Numbered from the stretch's first letter, positions 34,378-46,197 are shown. The stretch: 64,000 nucleotides of DNA from Bigelowiella natans CCMP2755 (GCA_000320545.1 ADNK01000571.1:1-64000), one strand, 5' to 3'. Notes: a model not told the origin generated them from the letters alone. Translations and numbers: made by a program.

Positions 34378-35905
34378 ATGCCGACACCACAAAACAACGT
34401 CGAGGAGGGGATTTTAGAATAGTACAAAAAACGAAAAACTCTATGCAGATATTGAAGAAACACAATCAACAAAATTCGTAAGTAGGAAAGGCCTGAGTGA
34501 AGTCACGGATCTTCGGCCAGATGGGACTGGTGAAGAGAGGGTATTGCTACCGATAACGATTGTGTAGTAAGTAACCTTGAAATACATGAGCATGAGTGGA
34601 CGGAGCAGTGTCCCAACCAGTCCCCAGTGTAGAGTATAGTCCTAATCATACACAAACAAGAGAGGTGGATGGGGGAAGGAAAAGGGATGTTAGCATCATG
34701 GAATCCGAGATGCAGCAAGTTGTGATTCTTTGTTCGTTAGCCCGTTGATAATACATGGATATTGCTGTGCCAGGTTGCGATGAGAGGCACATTGTTCTCA
34801 CGGGCCCAATTCTATTGTTTAACAACAAAATCCACAAAACGCCAAAAACATAGTTGGGAGGACATCAACCAAAGATATATACCAAGTAGGAACTTTGATT
34901 GAATTCAACTTTAAGGTGTATAAGTCGCGTGCTGATTGCGTGGTTTTAATTATGCTGCTCGCATAGTGACCCCGGCAGCGTAGCAAGCGAAGTCGGGAGT
35001 AGTGACGTGGACGAGATTAGGATTGTATTGCCTAGGAAAACAATAACAATGATGCGACACGTTTACCCAAAAAAAAAAAAGGCAAAATGTGGTGCTTCGC
35101 TCGAAAAGGAACAAGAAATACATGGAAGTGGTTAGAGGGAAAAAACAATTTCTTCTTAAAACGTTCTCTTCTATCTTAGATACTTGAGTTTTTCGCAGAT
35201 GTCTTCGCCGAGTCGGAGTCCAATCTTATAGTCGCTTTGGCCCGCACAGCAACTTAACATGGGTATACTTTCAACGTGCTCCGTACCAGCCTCCTTAAGT
35301 CCGCCAGGCGGGGGTGCAGTGAGAAGTAAAACCTTGCCACCTTTGGACTTAACATTGCGCATTATCTTCCGCAGAGTAATTGTCACCCCATCGACAACAT
35401 GGAAACTCGCCTGCATTGCGACAGAAGGAGAGGGAGGGGTGGGAGAAGATATGAGTGTCGAACGAATACTTAGGGATAGCAGGCTTTCTGCAGGAATACC
35501 CATCGTTTTTGAAAATGGGTTCGATGATACTCAATTTCAACACCACAACACATGAATGGACTTTTCAGCCCTTTGCTCGCGCATCTCTCTTGAGTCAGAA
35601 TCCCTTCGCTAGGAGCATTTAAGCCTGGTTTCATGGATTTTCTCCTAAAGTACTTCATGGTACTTGCAAGCAGGGTGAACTGTACTTGTAAAACCCAGAA
35701 ATAAAAAGGGTGACGTGATGCCTCCCTTCACGATAATGATTACTGGACTCTCTCTCAGGACCTCAAGGTTTTTTTGATAAAAACCCAGCCCTCCACCAAA
35801 TTTCACGAAAGCGATACTTCGCTTTCTTCTCACTGAGTCCATGTTGATTACCGTTGCGATGACGACTCTGAGCTGAGACGCGTCTGCTAGCTTCTCGTCT
35901 GCCAT
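30092..35905 (-). CDS. GT4-family (SQD2-like) glycosyltransferase with C-terminal membrane segments
   Basis: Starts MADEKLADASQLRVVIAT (35852-35905), then 35184-35410 (FHVVDGVTITLRK). Conserved GT4 steps follow: YNPNLVHVTTPDF, WARENNVPLIATWHSNIH, DYTLHWGLVGTLLRPLM, VTYVPSELMR, KLEVWGRGVDVEKYHPSKR, SDDV joined to VVLWVGRCVPEKRPD, VVVGRG, LPQIYASCDVLCFPSR, VETFGNVTLEGMASG, then GYEEAITILVNDSKRRQSM and GKVGRERAERDFEV. This matches retaining Leloir transferases such as plant SQD2 (sulfoquinovosyl transfer to diacylglycerol) and alpha-mannosyl relatives; the substrate cannot be fixed. Beyond the catalytic part the frame adds hydrophobic stretches (IVCCINFVMLLECPYM; FIYLLLVVILM-VGICLFLILSSIYLY) and ends DDVDPEDRS at a TAA. 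Two internal exons, around 32900 and 31700, are unresolved. Confidence 0.85.
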
Positions 35906-36250
35906 GGGGAACCGGAATTTGAAGCGGAGGGGTTTCAATCAAAGGGGAAATGAGCTGCATTTAGCTACGAAGACAACCATAATTCTTTTGTCGTCAATGC
36001 TACCAAGAACCTGCCTCGAGAGTTGTCTGATCAGAAACCCCTCAATCCACAATTTTCACTCAATTTCTTTCCTGCGACAACGATATCAAAAATATTTTAA
36101 AATGTTTCAGCGTAGTTGGATCTCTCCTGTAATTCGCTATGATACGCCTTTCCAGCTTGCTTGTGACTTATTAATCAGGCAGCAATGCATGAGTTTGGGT
36201 AAATTTATCTAGGAAATTGTTCCAATAATAGATCTAATAGATCTGGACCT
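35906..36250. promoter_or_regulatory. Divergent promoter region between GT4 and SDR genes
   Basis: 345 bp separate the two start codons. No microsatellites and no palindrome block are present, in contrast with 3' spacers. No specific element can be assigned. Confidence 0.45.
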
Positions 36251-37822
36251 ATGCTCCTCGTGGGTTCCGCTCCGGGATCCATACGACATCGGAAAGAGGA
36301 GGAGGAAGCACACTTCAGAAGAATGCAATCAGAACAAACCGATTCTAAGCAGCAACAGCAAAAAACTGCTATTGTTACGGGAGCTACCGGTCAGATTGGA
36401 AAGGTTCGAACATGTAGACCTGCAAAAGCAATGCCTCCTCATTGTTTGGTTCGCATTCTAGGAGATCGCATTAGGCTTAGCAAACAAAGGTCTTCGAATT
36501 ATCCTTGCTGCTCGGAATGTCAAGAAAGCAGAAAAAGTCGCCACTGAGATTCAGAAGATAACGAAAAATTCACGTGTCGAGGTGCATAGCTTTCGATCGG
36601 ATACATATTCTACGTTCACATGATTTTTCCGTCCAGGTTGAGCAAGTGGACTTGTCCTCTCCATCTTCAATCCGTAGCTTCGTTCATCGCTTTGCAAAAC
36701 GTGAAAACACTCGATTGGACGTTCTCGTCAACAATGCTGCCATTGTACCACATAGCAAGACAGTAACAAAAGAGGGTGAGAATGCTTCATCATTTTATCT
36801 TGGTCTATCCATAGGTGCATTTCTTACAGTGCTATATTTTTAGGTTTGGAGTTACAATTTGCTACCAACGTGCTTTCATACTTCATGCTGGCGGTGCTTC
36901 TCCGCCCAATACTGCGACAAACTGCGGAGGTAACTTGGGAGCAGAAATGCAGCACATCTCTTTGTACCAAGTAAATTATCTGAAATATACTCGGGCAAAC
37001 TCAGGCTTCGCTGAAACTAGGATCTGGTCCAAGTCGCATTGTCAATGTCGCGTCTCAATATGCTGGGGGATTGGACTTGACTGATCTACATTTTCTACAT
37101 TTTCAAAGAAGAAAGTAGGGACGATATATGCTTATGCTTGGATCATTGGGCGAAGCTGAACAGCAAAAATGTTATTCTTGGTGTTTCACACAAGTTTATT
37201 TGATGCAGGTATAACGCAAATACAGCGTATAAACAATCAAAGCAGGCAAATCGTGTTTTCTCACATACTGCGGCTTCAAAGTAGCTCACACTACCATTGC
37301 AAAAATGAAGTTATATAGAATTGGAGCAGAACGGATTAGCATTTGAACGTGTTTGTCGTTGCAATGCGTTGTTGAAGTATAAAATGACATTTCTTTTGGT
37401 TCTTTCTCAGCTTAACCAATACATGTGCGCTCATTTAGCTTTAAATGTAGGTTCGAGTCGGACGGGATAATTGTTCACGCCTGCCATCCTGGAGTCGTCA
37501 CTTCCAATGTGCTCTCAGGATTGGGCTTTGGTAAATACGATGACAGTATGGTGGTTTTTGTAGTAGTTAGCGGTAGTAGCGCTTAATGATATTCCTTCAT
37601 ACCATTCAATGAGTAATGGTCAAACCGATGTAGGCAGCGGATTCGACTCTGCGGCAAAAGCTGCAGACACACCAGTGTATCTCGCAACTGCTCCAGCGAA
37701 ACAGTTAGGAACTGGAAAGTCAGTATTATTATATAGCGGATCTTGGTTGTAGATGCATTTAGTTCAAGATTAACTATTGAAGCGGGTGATTGCTTAGTCT
37801 TCCATGAGGATGGAGATTTATA

Positions 37823-37871
<49 letters not shown>

Positions 37872-38128
37872 GAACTATGCATGTTGGGCGTCATACCGCG
37901 TGCAGCACCTACCTGAATTACGGCACTTCTGACCGTTATATCATTTATTGCTTTGGTCTATGATAAATAATGTGCAGGTTTTGGCAAGAGAGACAAGCAG
38001 TAAAGTGCAGTTTCTCTTCCGACAGTAAAACAGGCGAAGCTCTATGGGATTACTGTGTTAAAATGCAAGAAAAATTGCTCCCGTCCGTGGAAAGTGAAAA
38101 TGAAGTTTGTGATGATAGCAATGCGTGA
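36251..38128 (+). CDS. Short-chain dehydrogenase/reductase, retinol-dehydrogenase-like, with an apparent frameshift
   Basis: Exons 36251-36403, 36462-36581, 36637-36775, 36844-36929, 37005-37114, 37209-37254, 37411-37530, 37634-37718 and 37978-38128. The NAD(P) fold reads TAIVTGATGQIGK, then NVKKAEKVATEIQK, VDLSSPSSIRSF, LDVLVNNAAIV, FATNVLSYFMLAVLL, SRIVNVASQYAGG, and the catalytic Y-x3-K appears as YKQSKQAN. The family's HPG motif is present as HACHPGVVTSNVLSG, and the end includes TGKYFWQERQAVKC. All phases agree except inside exon 37411-37530: between HLALN and FESDGIIVHACHPG the frame shifts by one base near 37446-37452. Upstream ATG 36251 is used; 36323 is an alternative. The substrate is unknown. 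Confidence 0.85.
37826..37866. repeat. (TA)n microsatellite
   Basis: In the last SDR intron, between exons 37634-37718 and 37978-38128. Confidence 0.9.
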
Positions 38129-39193
38129 ACGGGGTGCATCCGATGTTAGACATTTATGTTCTTTTGACGTGGTGTTCCGACATGTTTTCGTCATCATTCA
38201 CTGCTCATCGCATGCAACTGTAGACACTGTGGTGTCGTATGTGGTATAGTGGTGGATACAAAATTCAACAAGCATAGAATCACGCATCTGGCATCGATAT
38301 GTACGGTCTGCACTCTAGTCACAGTACCAATGTATACATGTGTGGCAATGATACATGTCTATGCCACGGTATGTAATATTTACATAAGCTTAGCGGCATC
38401 TATGTCATCACTGCCATGCGATGCCAGCAGGGCTCAGAGCCAATGGCTCATTCTAACATGTTAGCAACTTCGAAATTCGCCAGCGCTGCGCAGGTGTGCG
38501 TCCAGCTAGCTGCTAGCAGCTAGCTAGTTGCACAGCACGTGCATGGTGTGCCTGTTGTACGTTCGAGTGCTTTATAGCCTGTGGTTCGCCGTAGCGCGAA
38601 AGTATCAGTCTTTGCAACAATGAAGGACGCATGCATGCAAGAGCTTCTGAGCTCAAGAGTAAGTGATGCTAGTACGATACACGTGCTGTAGGTGCGCGCC
38701 AGGCTAGCAGGATGCAGAATGCGCGCAAGATGTGCACGCAGAATGATCACAGTGGATGCTATGCACATGCACATAAAACAATGCAATGACAATGTATGCA
38801 TTTACTGCCGTGTGCATTGCACATGTAGCAAATGTCGCATGTGTATGTGTGTTTGAAGTCACATGTGTTTGCGCACCGATACGGTTGGCAGACACTGATA
38901 GGGCTACACGCACAACACAGGATGGCATACGTATCGATCACAGTTCGGTAGTAACAACCGCTGCTAATCGTGACAGTAACTTATTCCCCATAGGGTGTAG
39001 CATGGGTACTCAAAATATTCTGTAACCGAATTCTTTCGAGTCACTCCCGGGAAGTAACGTTGGGGATGTTAGCACAAAAGCTTAAACATTTTTACAGTGG
39101 AGCTGAAGTTCCAGAGGCAAAAGTTGGTCAATAATCTACTACATTATAATTATGATGGCAGCTTGACAGCTGCAGATTTATTTCTATCGCGGT
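38129..39193. other. Convergent intergenic palindrome-rich block (about 38150-38960)
   Basis: Between the 3' ends of the SDR (+) and V-ATPase e (-) genes. Dense in TGCATGC, ACATGT, GCTAGC and AGCTAGCTAG (for example 38500-38530 and 38625-38640). No splice-linked coding exon. Confidence 0.55.
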
Positions 39194-39477
39194 TTAATGA
39201 TCTGTTTCCACTTCAGGCCGGATTATTGGGTGCCATTGCATTAACCAAGTCATGGCCCACATCATCCACATGCAAAAAGTGGCAATTGTGATCAGCAATG
39301 TCGTGAGCCTAATAAAAACCACATGAGATAAGCGTTGCAGACAAATTTACATTATATTTACCCGACTTGGCCCCTCAGAGCTCCTTGGCCTAGGCACGCC
39401 GATATCGCACATGCAAGTAGACCAAGAGCTACGTACACGAATGTGCCAACCCAAAATGGTGTCGAGTCAGAAGCCAT
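39194..39477 (-). CDS. V-type H+-ATPase subunit e (Vma9-like), 76 residues
   Basis: Two exons, 39362-39477 and 39194-39308, with a 53-bp intron; the frame is intact from ATG to TAA. The subunit is a small two-helix component of the membrane (Vo) sector of the proton pump that acidifies vacuoles and endosomes. Helix 1 is WVGTFVYVALGLLACAISACL; a polar loop QGALRGQVG follows. Helix 2 is LLITIATFCMWMMWAMTWLM and is followed by QWHPIIRPE, equivalent to the (C/Q)xHPLxxP ending of yeast Vma9. The length matches the family (about 70-80 residues). The intron falls in the loop between the helices. Confidence 0.88.
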
Positions 39478-39880
39478 AATGTGTCTGACCATATACGAGT
39501 AGGATTTAGTTTGGTTTTCATGAAATAAGCTTCACTGAAGACGTATCAAAACCACCCAATGGTTCCAAAACCATCCACACATAATACAACAGTATCATCT
39601 TTTTTTAAAATTGCTTGAATTCCAATGTATTTATGAAATCATTGAAACTCATACAAAAAATTGGAAAGCATGAAAAACTAAAAGGCAAGTCCTTGCTGCG
39701 GACTCATCTTCGTCATCGAATTAAATGCCATAAAGTATCCGTTTGTGCTCTTCTCTGCTTCTCTCAAGATGTAAATATAGTAGGAAAAGGAGGGTCGAAA
39801 ATATTTTTGCACATTGTTGCCGCGTGTACATTCCACAGCACTAGTAAGGTGGTGCCGAATTGTGTTTAAGGGCTATGCTA
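39478..39880. other. Spacer without assigned gene
   Basis: AT-rich. The region upstream of the V-ATPase e start presumably holds its promoter. A plus-strand frame at 39615-39869 is basic and undistinguished; I see no domain. Confidence 0.35.
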
Positions 39881-40372
39881 TTACCAACTCGCAGGTGGCT
39901 TGCTAATGAGGGGAACAGGGCTGTGAGATCGAACCCTCGTTTCCTGGCACTTTTTCGTGGAGGATGAAATGCTATAATTCATAAACGACAATACTTTAGG
40001 ATTGTCTCTATTAATATTTATATGTCCAATATCTATTTGCGAGAAATCAGAGCTGCTTCTTCGTCTTCTGGGAGCTGATCTCTGCCCAATATCATCGGCA
40101 GCAGATGCAAGGACGAGGGCTCTTTCGCAAGACGACAACCTCAGAAACGATTTCCGCAGCACTGGAACCCCATCCATGTACGCCCAATCGACCGAAATTG
40201 CGTCCAAAATCCGTGTCGTATGGATCTCTTTCCCGATGGCCTTTAGTATCAAGTTACGACATGATTTTAATGTTGTCGTAGAGGTCATAATTGAGTGCAT
40301 AAATTGCCGCCTACAATCGGGGTGGTTGGCATGGCGTTTGCGGTGCGAGGCGCTGCGTCCGTGCGGCTTCAT
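39881..40372 (-). CDS. Hypothetical basic protein, single-exon ORF, antisense to the uL15m first exon
   Basis: An uninterrupted 163-codon frame with ATG at 40372 and stop at 39881. The product is basic at the N-terminus, then contains AISVDWAYMDGVPVLRKSF and a Ser/Arg patch. No family is recognised. It overlaps the first 42 bases of the uL15m coding sequence on the other strand, so a later Met is possible. A plus-strand frame is also open across much of it, so coding status is moderate at best. Confidence 0.4.
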   Translation of the reverse strand: MKPHGRSASHRKRHANHPDCRRQFMHSIMTSTTTLKSCRNLILKAIGKEIHTTRILDAISVDWAYMDGVPVLRKSFLRLSSCERALVLASAADDIGQRSAPRRRRSSSDFSQIDIGHININRDNPKVLSFMNYSISSSTKKCQETRVRSHSPVPLISKPPASW

Positions 40373-41638
40373 CTCAGTTCCTCAGCCAGGCTAGTTCTGA
40401 AAGCCCACAATTTAAGGAATTTTTCATCTTCGTCTAGTAGGGGCGGAAATTCTGCAGCGTTTGAACTCGGCACCCCAACCTACCTCGGTTTGCACAATCT
40501 TAGAGATAATCCTGGAGCAAGAAAGAAGGTAGGCTACCCTCACAAACAGAAGGGAATGACAAATTAGACGTTCATTCAAACACAAAAATTCAGCGCAAAA
40601 TCGTGGGTCGTGGTCCAGGGTCTGGATGGGGCAAGACTTGTGGCAGGGGACACAAAGGACAGAAATCGAGAGGGTAAGCAAGAATTTCCTGGACTAAATA
40701 AACAGAAACGAATGCAGTGTGTGCTTTGGTGTATCAGTTCCATGGGAAAACCATTCTTTGAAGGAGGACAGACGCCTCTTCACAGGAAGCTTCCAAAACG
40801 GTGAGGCGGTTATCACATCCGCTTCTTCGTTTCACTGTCATTTTGACACATGTTATTATTTCCATCCTCAGAGGCTTCAAAAACGTCAACAAAGTTCGCT
40901 ATGAGCCTGTCAATTGTTCCTCTATAGTCGAGCGAATTAATCAGGGACGGATAGATCCATATAAGAAAATTACCATCAAAGACCTTTACGATGCTGGATT
41001 GTGCAACGGCATGAAGCACGGCGTGAAGCTCCTTGCCAAGGTAATGTGTTTGCGAGAAAGCTTCTTTCATGGACTATGTTTTTTGACTTTGATCATTTTC
41101 TTCTCAGGGAATCGAAGATCTCACTACCTTGGACACACCTCTAACAATTGAGGTGTCGCATGCGTCACAAGAAGCAAAGGTTTGTAACTTGCATTTTCAG
41201 AAATGATAACGGTTCGGTGAGAATTCTCGCATATGTTCTTAATCCCTTATCATCGTTCTAAATTTATCTTAATAGACTGCAATTGAAGAGCTCGGAGGCG
41301 AAGTCACCTACAGGTATTTATCTACAGATGGTCTAGGGCTTGGGGTAATCTTGACCATATCGATAATCTTCGTATCTAGGTACTTCAATCGTCGTGCCCT
41401 GCGTGCCCATATTAAGCCGCATAAGTTCCATCCAAACTTGATGCCGGGACCTAGCATTCCACCACCAAGACTCCAGGTATTTGAACTGCTTATTTTTTGG
41501 GGAATGCGCTCTTTAACCCCTTGTTGTGTATGACAGGAACGATATCTGCCTTTCATGGAGGAAGAACTTTTGGCTTACTATTCGCATCTGAAGGTTGAAG
41601 AAGAAGAAAATATTGGCAAGGAGGAAGCCTCAATGTAA
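40331..41638 (+). CDS. Mitochondrial large-subunit ribosomal protein uL15m
   Basis: Eight exons: 40331-40528, 40594-40673, 40738-40800, 40872-41040, 41108-41179, 41276-41313, 41380-41476 and 41537-41638. All phases match, giving 272 residues from ATG to TAA. uL15 binds 23S-type rRNA late in large-subunit assembly. The first about 45 residues ([20 protein letters not shown] onwards) are Ser/Arg-rich and lack acidic residues, fitting a mitochondrial targeting peptide. The core motifs are [31 protein letters not shown] and [19 protein letters not shown]-terminal extension ([18 protein letters not shown], then an acidic tail) is longer than in bacterial L15, as is usual for the mitochondrial form. 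A plastid destination cannot be ruled out from sequence alone. Confidence 0.93.
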
Positions 41639-41711
41639 TGCATAAGTTCTTTCGAAACGTTGAGATCTGTAATAAATATTCATACAGCACATATGATGCT
41701 CACATGATGAG

Positions 41712-41753
<42 letters not shown>

Positions 41754-42715
41754 CGATTACTTGCTTGATGTGCATATCTATTAAGATGTAGCTAATTGTA
41801 GCGTTAGCATAGGCATTTATGATGCTAAATTCTAGCTATGTATGCTAGTATGGGTGCGGCTAGGAATCAGCCGCGCTAGCGCCGGGTACGGTTCGCTCGC
41901 AAATCCTATGTGTATAACAGCTACTCGTACACGCGCGCGTATATGTGCTAGTGTGCTGCTCTGGTACATAGCTAGATAGCTAGCTGACTCGGCCTATCCG
42001 TAGATAGCGGCATGCACGAGAACAGAATCCAGGCTAGCAGGCTATTATACAGATAACTAGCAATTAGTATACTAGCAATTACATTAGCAATAAATGATAG
42101 ACATGCAATACACTGTATTGCTGCTGTGTCTATTATATAAGCGACGCAATGCAGCATACAATACGTATCTTGGCAATACGCAGCTTTACATACTAGCTAG
42201 CACAGCTAGATAGCAACATTACTAATTTATTAGATAGAATGACCATTGAAAAGAGTCAATTCATTCATTGCATCCGTCTTCTATATTCTACGTACGTTGA
42301 TACGATGCAATACGCCCTACTGCTACGATAAATAAAGTGTTGCTACATGCTGGTATGTATACTTTACTGCGATCAATCATGCATGAGTGCATGCGCTGCG
42401 CCTATCTTAGTAATTATAATTGATTTTATGTGCGCAGGAATCAATGCTACAAACGCACTGCGTCGCGTTTCAGCATGTAATATATAATTCAATATCCTTA
42501 GCGAACATATTATAAAATTGGTTGAGGCCTGTAAATCTAATGATATTACGCTTCATGAAGAAAAACACACAGTCTATTTTCCGGGGTCCCTAGCAGCGAA
42601 TGCAAGAGAAGTCTCCAATTATAGAACGCTGCGGATACCCAGCTGTTTACAATCCGCCGCGTCTTGTTACCCCTGACAAATTTAGCCAAAATATAAGTGT
42701 CGCTTGTAGTAAACA
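41639..42715. other. Convergent intergenic palindrome-rich block (about 41690-42500)
   Basis: Between the 3' ends of uL15m (+) and the p24 gene (-). Starts with (TG)n at 41717-41750, then dense CTAGC, GCTAGCTAG, TATGCTAGTA and GCATGC. The remaining stretch to 42715 is featureless. Confidence 0.55.
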
Positions 42716-44557
42716 TTAAATGACCGAGATTAGAAAGGTCTCAACTCTGCTTTGGAACCTACCGCTTTTCTTATCTAAGAACTGGCGAATATGGAAGATT
42801 TGAAAAGCTCCAATTCCGAGAACAGCCTAAATGGTATTCAATTAGGTCTCATCGGGTGCTTTAGTTCATATAGTAAAGGTCGCTGAGTAAGAGGGTATTT
42901 TAAAACAAGTCCACGGGACGAAGTTGCATCATCAAAGTAAAGAGGCAGCGCCTCGGCACAACCACTACTAATACCACCACAACCCCTGAGGCTACTTATC
43001 TATATGGTTATGCTAGATGACCAGGTTTTGCAACATGTTCCACCAAAAAACCCGAGAGTTTGTGCTTGAGTTGGCTGTAGGTGAAAGTATAGAATCAAAC
43101 TAGGAGAACTTGGACGTTTTCTTTGTCACGATCATTATAATTGATATGTATGTACATTATATATATTATGTTGCTTGGACGCGTATAAATGCACAGTACG
43201 CGTGAAGACGTGTTTTGCATTGTACGATGCTGATGCAATATGCTCAAAACGTACTCTCTCTAGACATCCTCTCCCGAGTGATGAGATATCTATGAATGGG
43301 AATAAGATGACAATTTTAGTAATTGTAATGGTCCATGAAGGAGATGACTTCAATAAGAATTACTGTTGCTCGTGGACAACGAACTGTAGGGACTCGCCAA
43401 GTAATAAGATAGAATTTTCCAAGGGATCCAAGTGTTCTAGATGATGAAAATGAGTTCACATAAATCGACGATGGCGGTGAATCCAACATAATATACTCAA
43501 TCAATAAAAACTCGCGCATACGCTGGTGAAGTGCAGTGTTCCAATAACGTAGTCGGTTCAATTCTGAGACACGCCCCATTCTTTATTCATACCTTTCTTT
43601 GCAATTTCGTGATCCACGAGCGATGTGCCGACGAAGATGTTGAAGCTCACCTGGAAAATAACATTTTTAAAACAAAAAAAGGTACCCTTTTCAACATTTG
43701 GGGGGGGGGATACCGTTTTTGCCGTGAGGGTCGACTTCAAGTTGCTGAAGCAAAACTTATACAAACCTAAGTATGGGAAAAAGCATAGATTGCATTAAGC
43801 TGTTCTCATCGTACACTTTATTGAGAAACATATTTTTCCTACCGTCTTGATTGGCCACGAAGGCGTAGCTGTCATCTGAATAGCCCAAGTTCTCATAGAG
43901 GGTTTTCCCCGAAGAATCGTACACCTTAGCAAAGTTCATGTGGAATAAGTTAGAGAGGTCAAAATTGAGAGATAAAGGGCAAGGAAGACCAGGCAGTCAG
44001 TATTGGACAATAAAAAGAGAGAGCACACATATTGCGTGTCATTCGTACGCGGATGCGCAAAGAGAGAGAGCAAGAGGGAGAGAAAAGGTGGAGAAAAGAT
44101 GGAGTAGAGGGGATGAGAGAATCAGGCATAAAGATGTCCGAAAATGTCGAGCTTTCCCCTATTTTTGGTTGATAAGTCAGTCGAACTCCGAACAGATTCT
44201 GTACATATTTCTCACCCTGAGATCTATTTCCAAAGTCCCCCCAGACGACACTGAGTAAGACCCTATAACTTTTTCACCCTAGAATGTGTTGTAGATTTTA
44301 CAAGATGGTGGATATCAGTGCTGCCCAATTTCGATATGGACTCGTTCTAATCCAATTATAGTTACATTTTGGAACCCTACCCTCGATATCGTCTCAGTAA
44401 AACATTCTTCTCCCCCAGCGCTAATCTGAGACATTGGAAAAGAGATTGAAGTTGCCGTTCATCGGTAAATAAAATCAGGCACGCAAAGCACCTCTACAAT
44501 GAAGCCCTGGGTCGCCAGCGGAATCGCTGCGAGCAGAGCCAGCAGGATTGTCGTCAT
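42716..44557 (-). CDS. p24/TMED (emp24/gp25L) family COPI/COPII cargo receptor
   Basis: Exons 44492-44557, 44381-44425, 44216-44278, 43843-43924, 43714-43766, 43593-43650, 43497-43563, 43364-43383, 43022-43064 and 42716-42826. A signal peptide (MTTILLALLAAIPLATQGF) precedes the GOLD domain: AGGEECFTETISR, GSYSVSSGGTLEIDLR, VYDSSGKTLYENLGYSDDSY, YKFCFSNLKSTLTAKT. The coiled-coil stalk (LNRLRYWNTALHQRMREFLL) leads to TNSRVFWWNMLQNL and the membrane helix AVLGIGAFQIFHIRQFL. The two GOLD-domain cysteines are present. The cytosolic tail DKKSGRFQSRVE is longer than usual and does not end in a KKXX signal. One junction (43497/43383) is off by one base in my model, so that splice needs correcting. 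Confidence 0.9.
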
Positions 44558-45077
44558 GGGAAGGAATTAACCTAAACAGACAGCATGTTCAAAATTTAGC
44601 CGACGGAACGATCTCTGCAAATAGTTCGTACAAAATTCAACGCACGCGAAGAATCAAAAGCTCACTGTCCCCCACAACTAAACTATCTCCGGCAGTGGAT
44701 GGCAAGCACGGGGGGGGATAGGCCGTAGAACCTTTTTAAGGTTTAATGGAAATTTTCAAAGATATAAAAAAATGGTTTAAGACACTCCCTCCAGGGCATT
44801 CGTTCACAAAATACATGATTTACTCTAATAAATCAGATAGAAACTGAAATTTTGAGCGCTTCGATGTCATTATAAATCTGACACAGAGAAAGGTCAATGA
44901 CGACAGCGCCACTCTATGCGTTGTCGCAGTGCACTAAAAGGAGAACAAACCTTCGATGAAAATTGCGGGAAACGGCAACACAGGAAAAAGGCCGTAACCT
45001 CTTGTCGCAGCACATGAAAAGAAGGTGTATAGGTGTATGAAAATTGCGGGAAAGGTGCACAAGGGGGAAGAAGGAAA
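44558..45077. promoter_or_regulatory. Divergent promoter region between p24 and ankyrin genes
   Basis: About 520 bp of mostly unique sequence with a short G-run near 44710. No palindrome block, no microsatellite and no recognisable element. Confidence 0.4.
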
Positions 45078-46197
45078 ATGGATGCCAAGGACTTAGACTC
45101 CCTCAGGAAAGCAGTTGAGGGCCAGAACACCAAATCAGTGCGGGTTGCGTTGAACGAGAAAAAACGTTTCAAGGTAATGGCGAATAGTGAACTGAGTGCT
45201 CTAAGTCCAGAGATCAACCCCCTCATTCAGGAATGACATGTTGATTGTTTCTCCCCAGGGGTTTCATCCATGCCATCTCATACCTGTGATGAAGAAAAAT
45301 GATTGGGTGTTTTCTAAAAAATCACCACTGCTCGAAGATCTCAAGAAACATATTTCGGCCAAGACTACGGGGAAACTTAAGGCCGTCAGAGAGGACTTAA
45401 AGCTACAATGGCCAAGGTTTTTAGAGGATGAGAAAGGGGAGGAAGTTGGGTACACACCTCTGCATATCGCGTGTATGTTTGGATCACGAGAGTCCATAAA
45501 TGGACTCTTCGAAGCTGGGGCTAATTCTAAGGTGAGTGGCTATGTTTCCCATATGACTTGTCGAATCTCCACTTAATTATTGTCTACAAAACAGGATAAA
45601 ACCAAATCTGGATGGAATGCTGTAGAGCTGGCAAGCTACCGATCCGGGATGCTGGACCTTCAGTATGATGTTACATCCAACTTTTTCCACGCGGTTCATC
45701 TGGATCTACTACGCAAGTTCACAAAGGGGTCTGTATTAGACATCAAAGGTATGAAAGAATACCTTAAAGATAAAGAGCTAAATGAGTGGGTGGAACTCCT
45801 AGATGATCAATATGGCCAAACCAGGGATAAAAAAAATAAGAATCTCGAGTTAGAGTACGAAAACCTTATGAAAGAGGTGAATAAGAAAATCGATCAACAT
45901 ACAGAGGATCAGCATAAGATTGATGCACTGCCTGACCTTGATGAGATTTACACGCTTGATGAAGAGTTTTCCGAACCGAGTGAAGAGAAGAAAGAAGGCG
46001 GACCGGTTGATAGTGAGGAAAATAGTTTGACCGCAACAGAGAAGCCAGAACGAATAAGAAAGCTGATAGAACGACGTTCCAGCATTGCTATGATTCAAAA
46101 AAGACAGAATGTCTTTAAGTACGAGAATAAGGTGAACCAGAAGACTGGGCCTATTATTAAGCAAAAGAAGGTAATTGCGAGTTTCGGAGGAGAATAA
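45078..46197 (+). CDS. Ankyrin-repeat protein with acidic coiled-coil tail, 323 residues
   Basis: Three exons: 45078-45173, 45259-45531 and 45595-46197, all phase 0, ATG to TAA. A repeat unit is clear at EVGYTPLHIACMFGSRESI followed by NGLFEAGANSK and SGWNAVELASYRSG, the helix-turn-helix pattern of ankyrin repeats. An earlier degenerate unit lies in the first exon (LDSLRKAVEGQNTKSVRVAL). From about residue 190 the protein is charged and helical, with an acidic run (DEEFSEPSEEKKEG) and a basic end. It is probably a binding scaffold; the partner is unknown. The start is the first ATG in frame. The next gene begins only 117 bp downstream. Confidence 0.85.

Noticed and set aside
39097-39291. Plus-strand ORF with plausible composition
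   Set aside because: Antisense of the second V-ATPase subunit e exon.
40002-40394. Plus-strand 130-codon ORF
   Set aside because: Out of frame with the uL15m start that it overlaps; no domain and no splice support.
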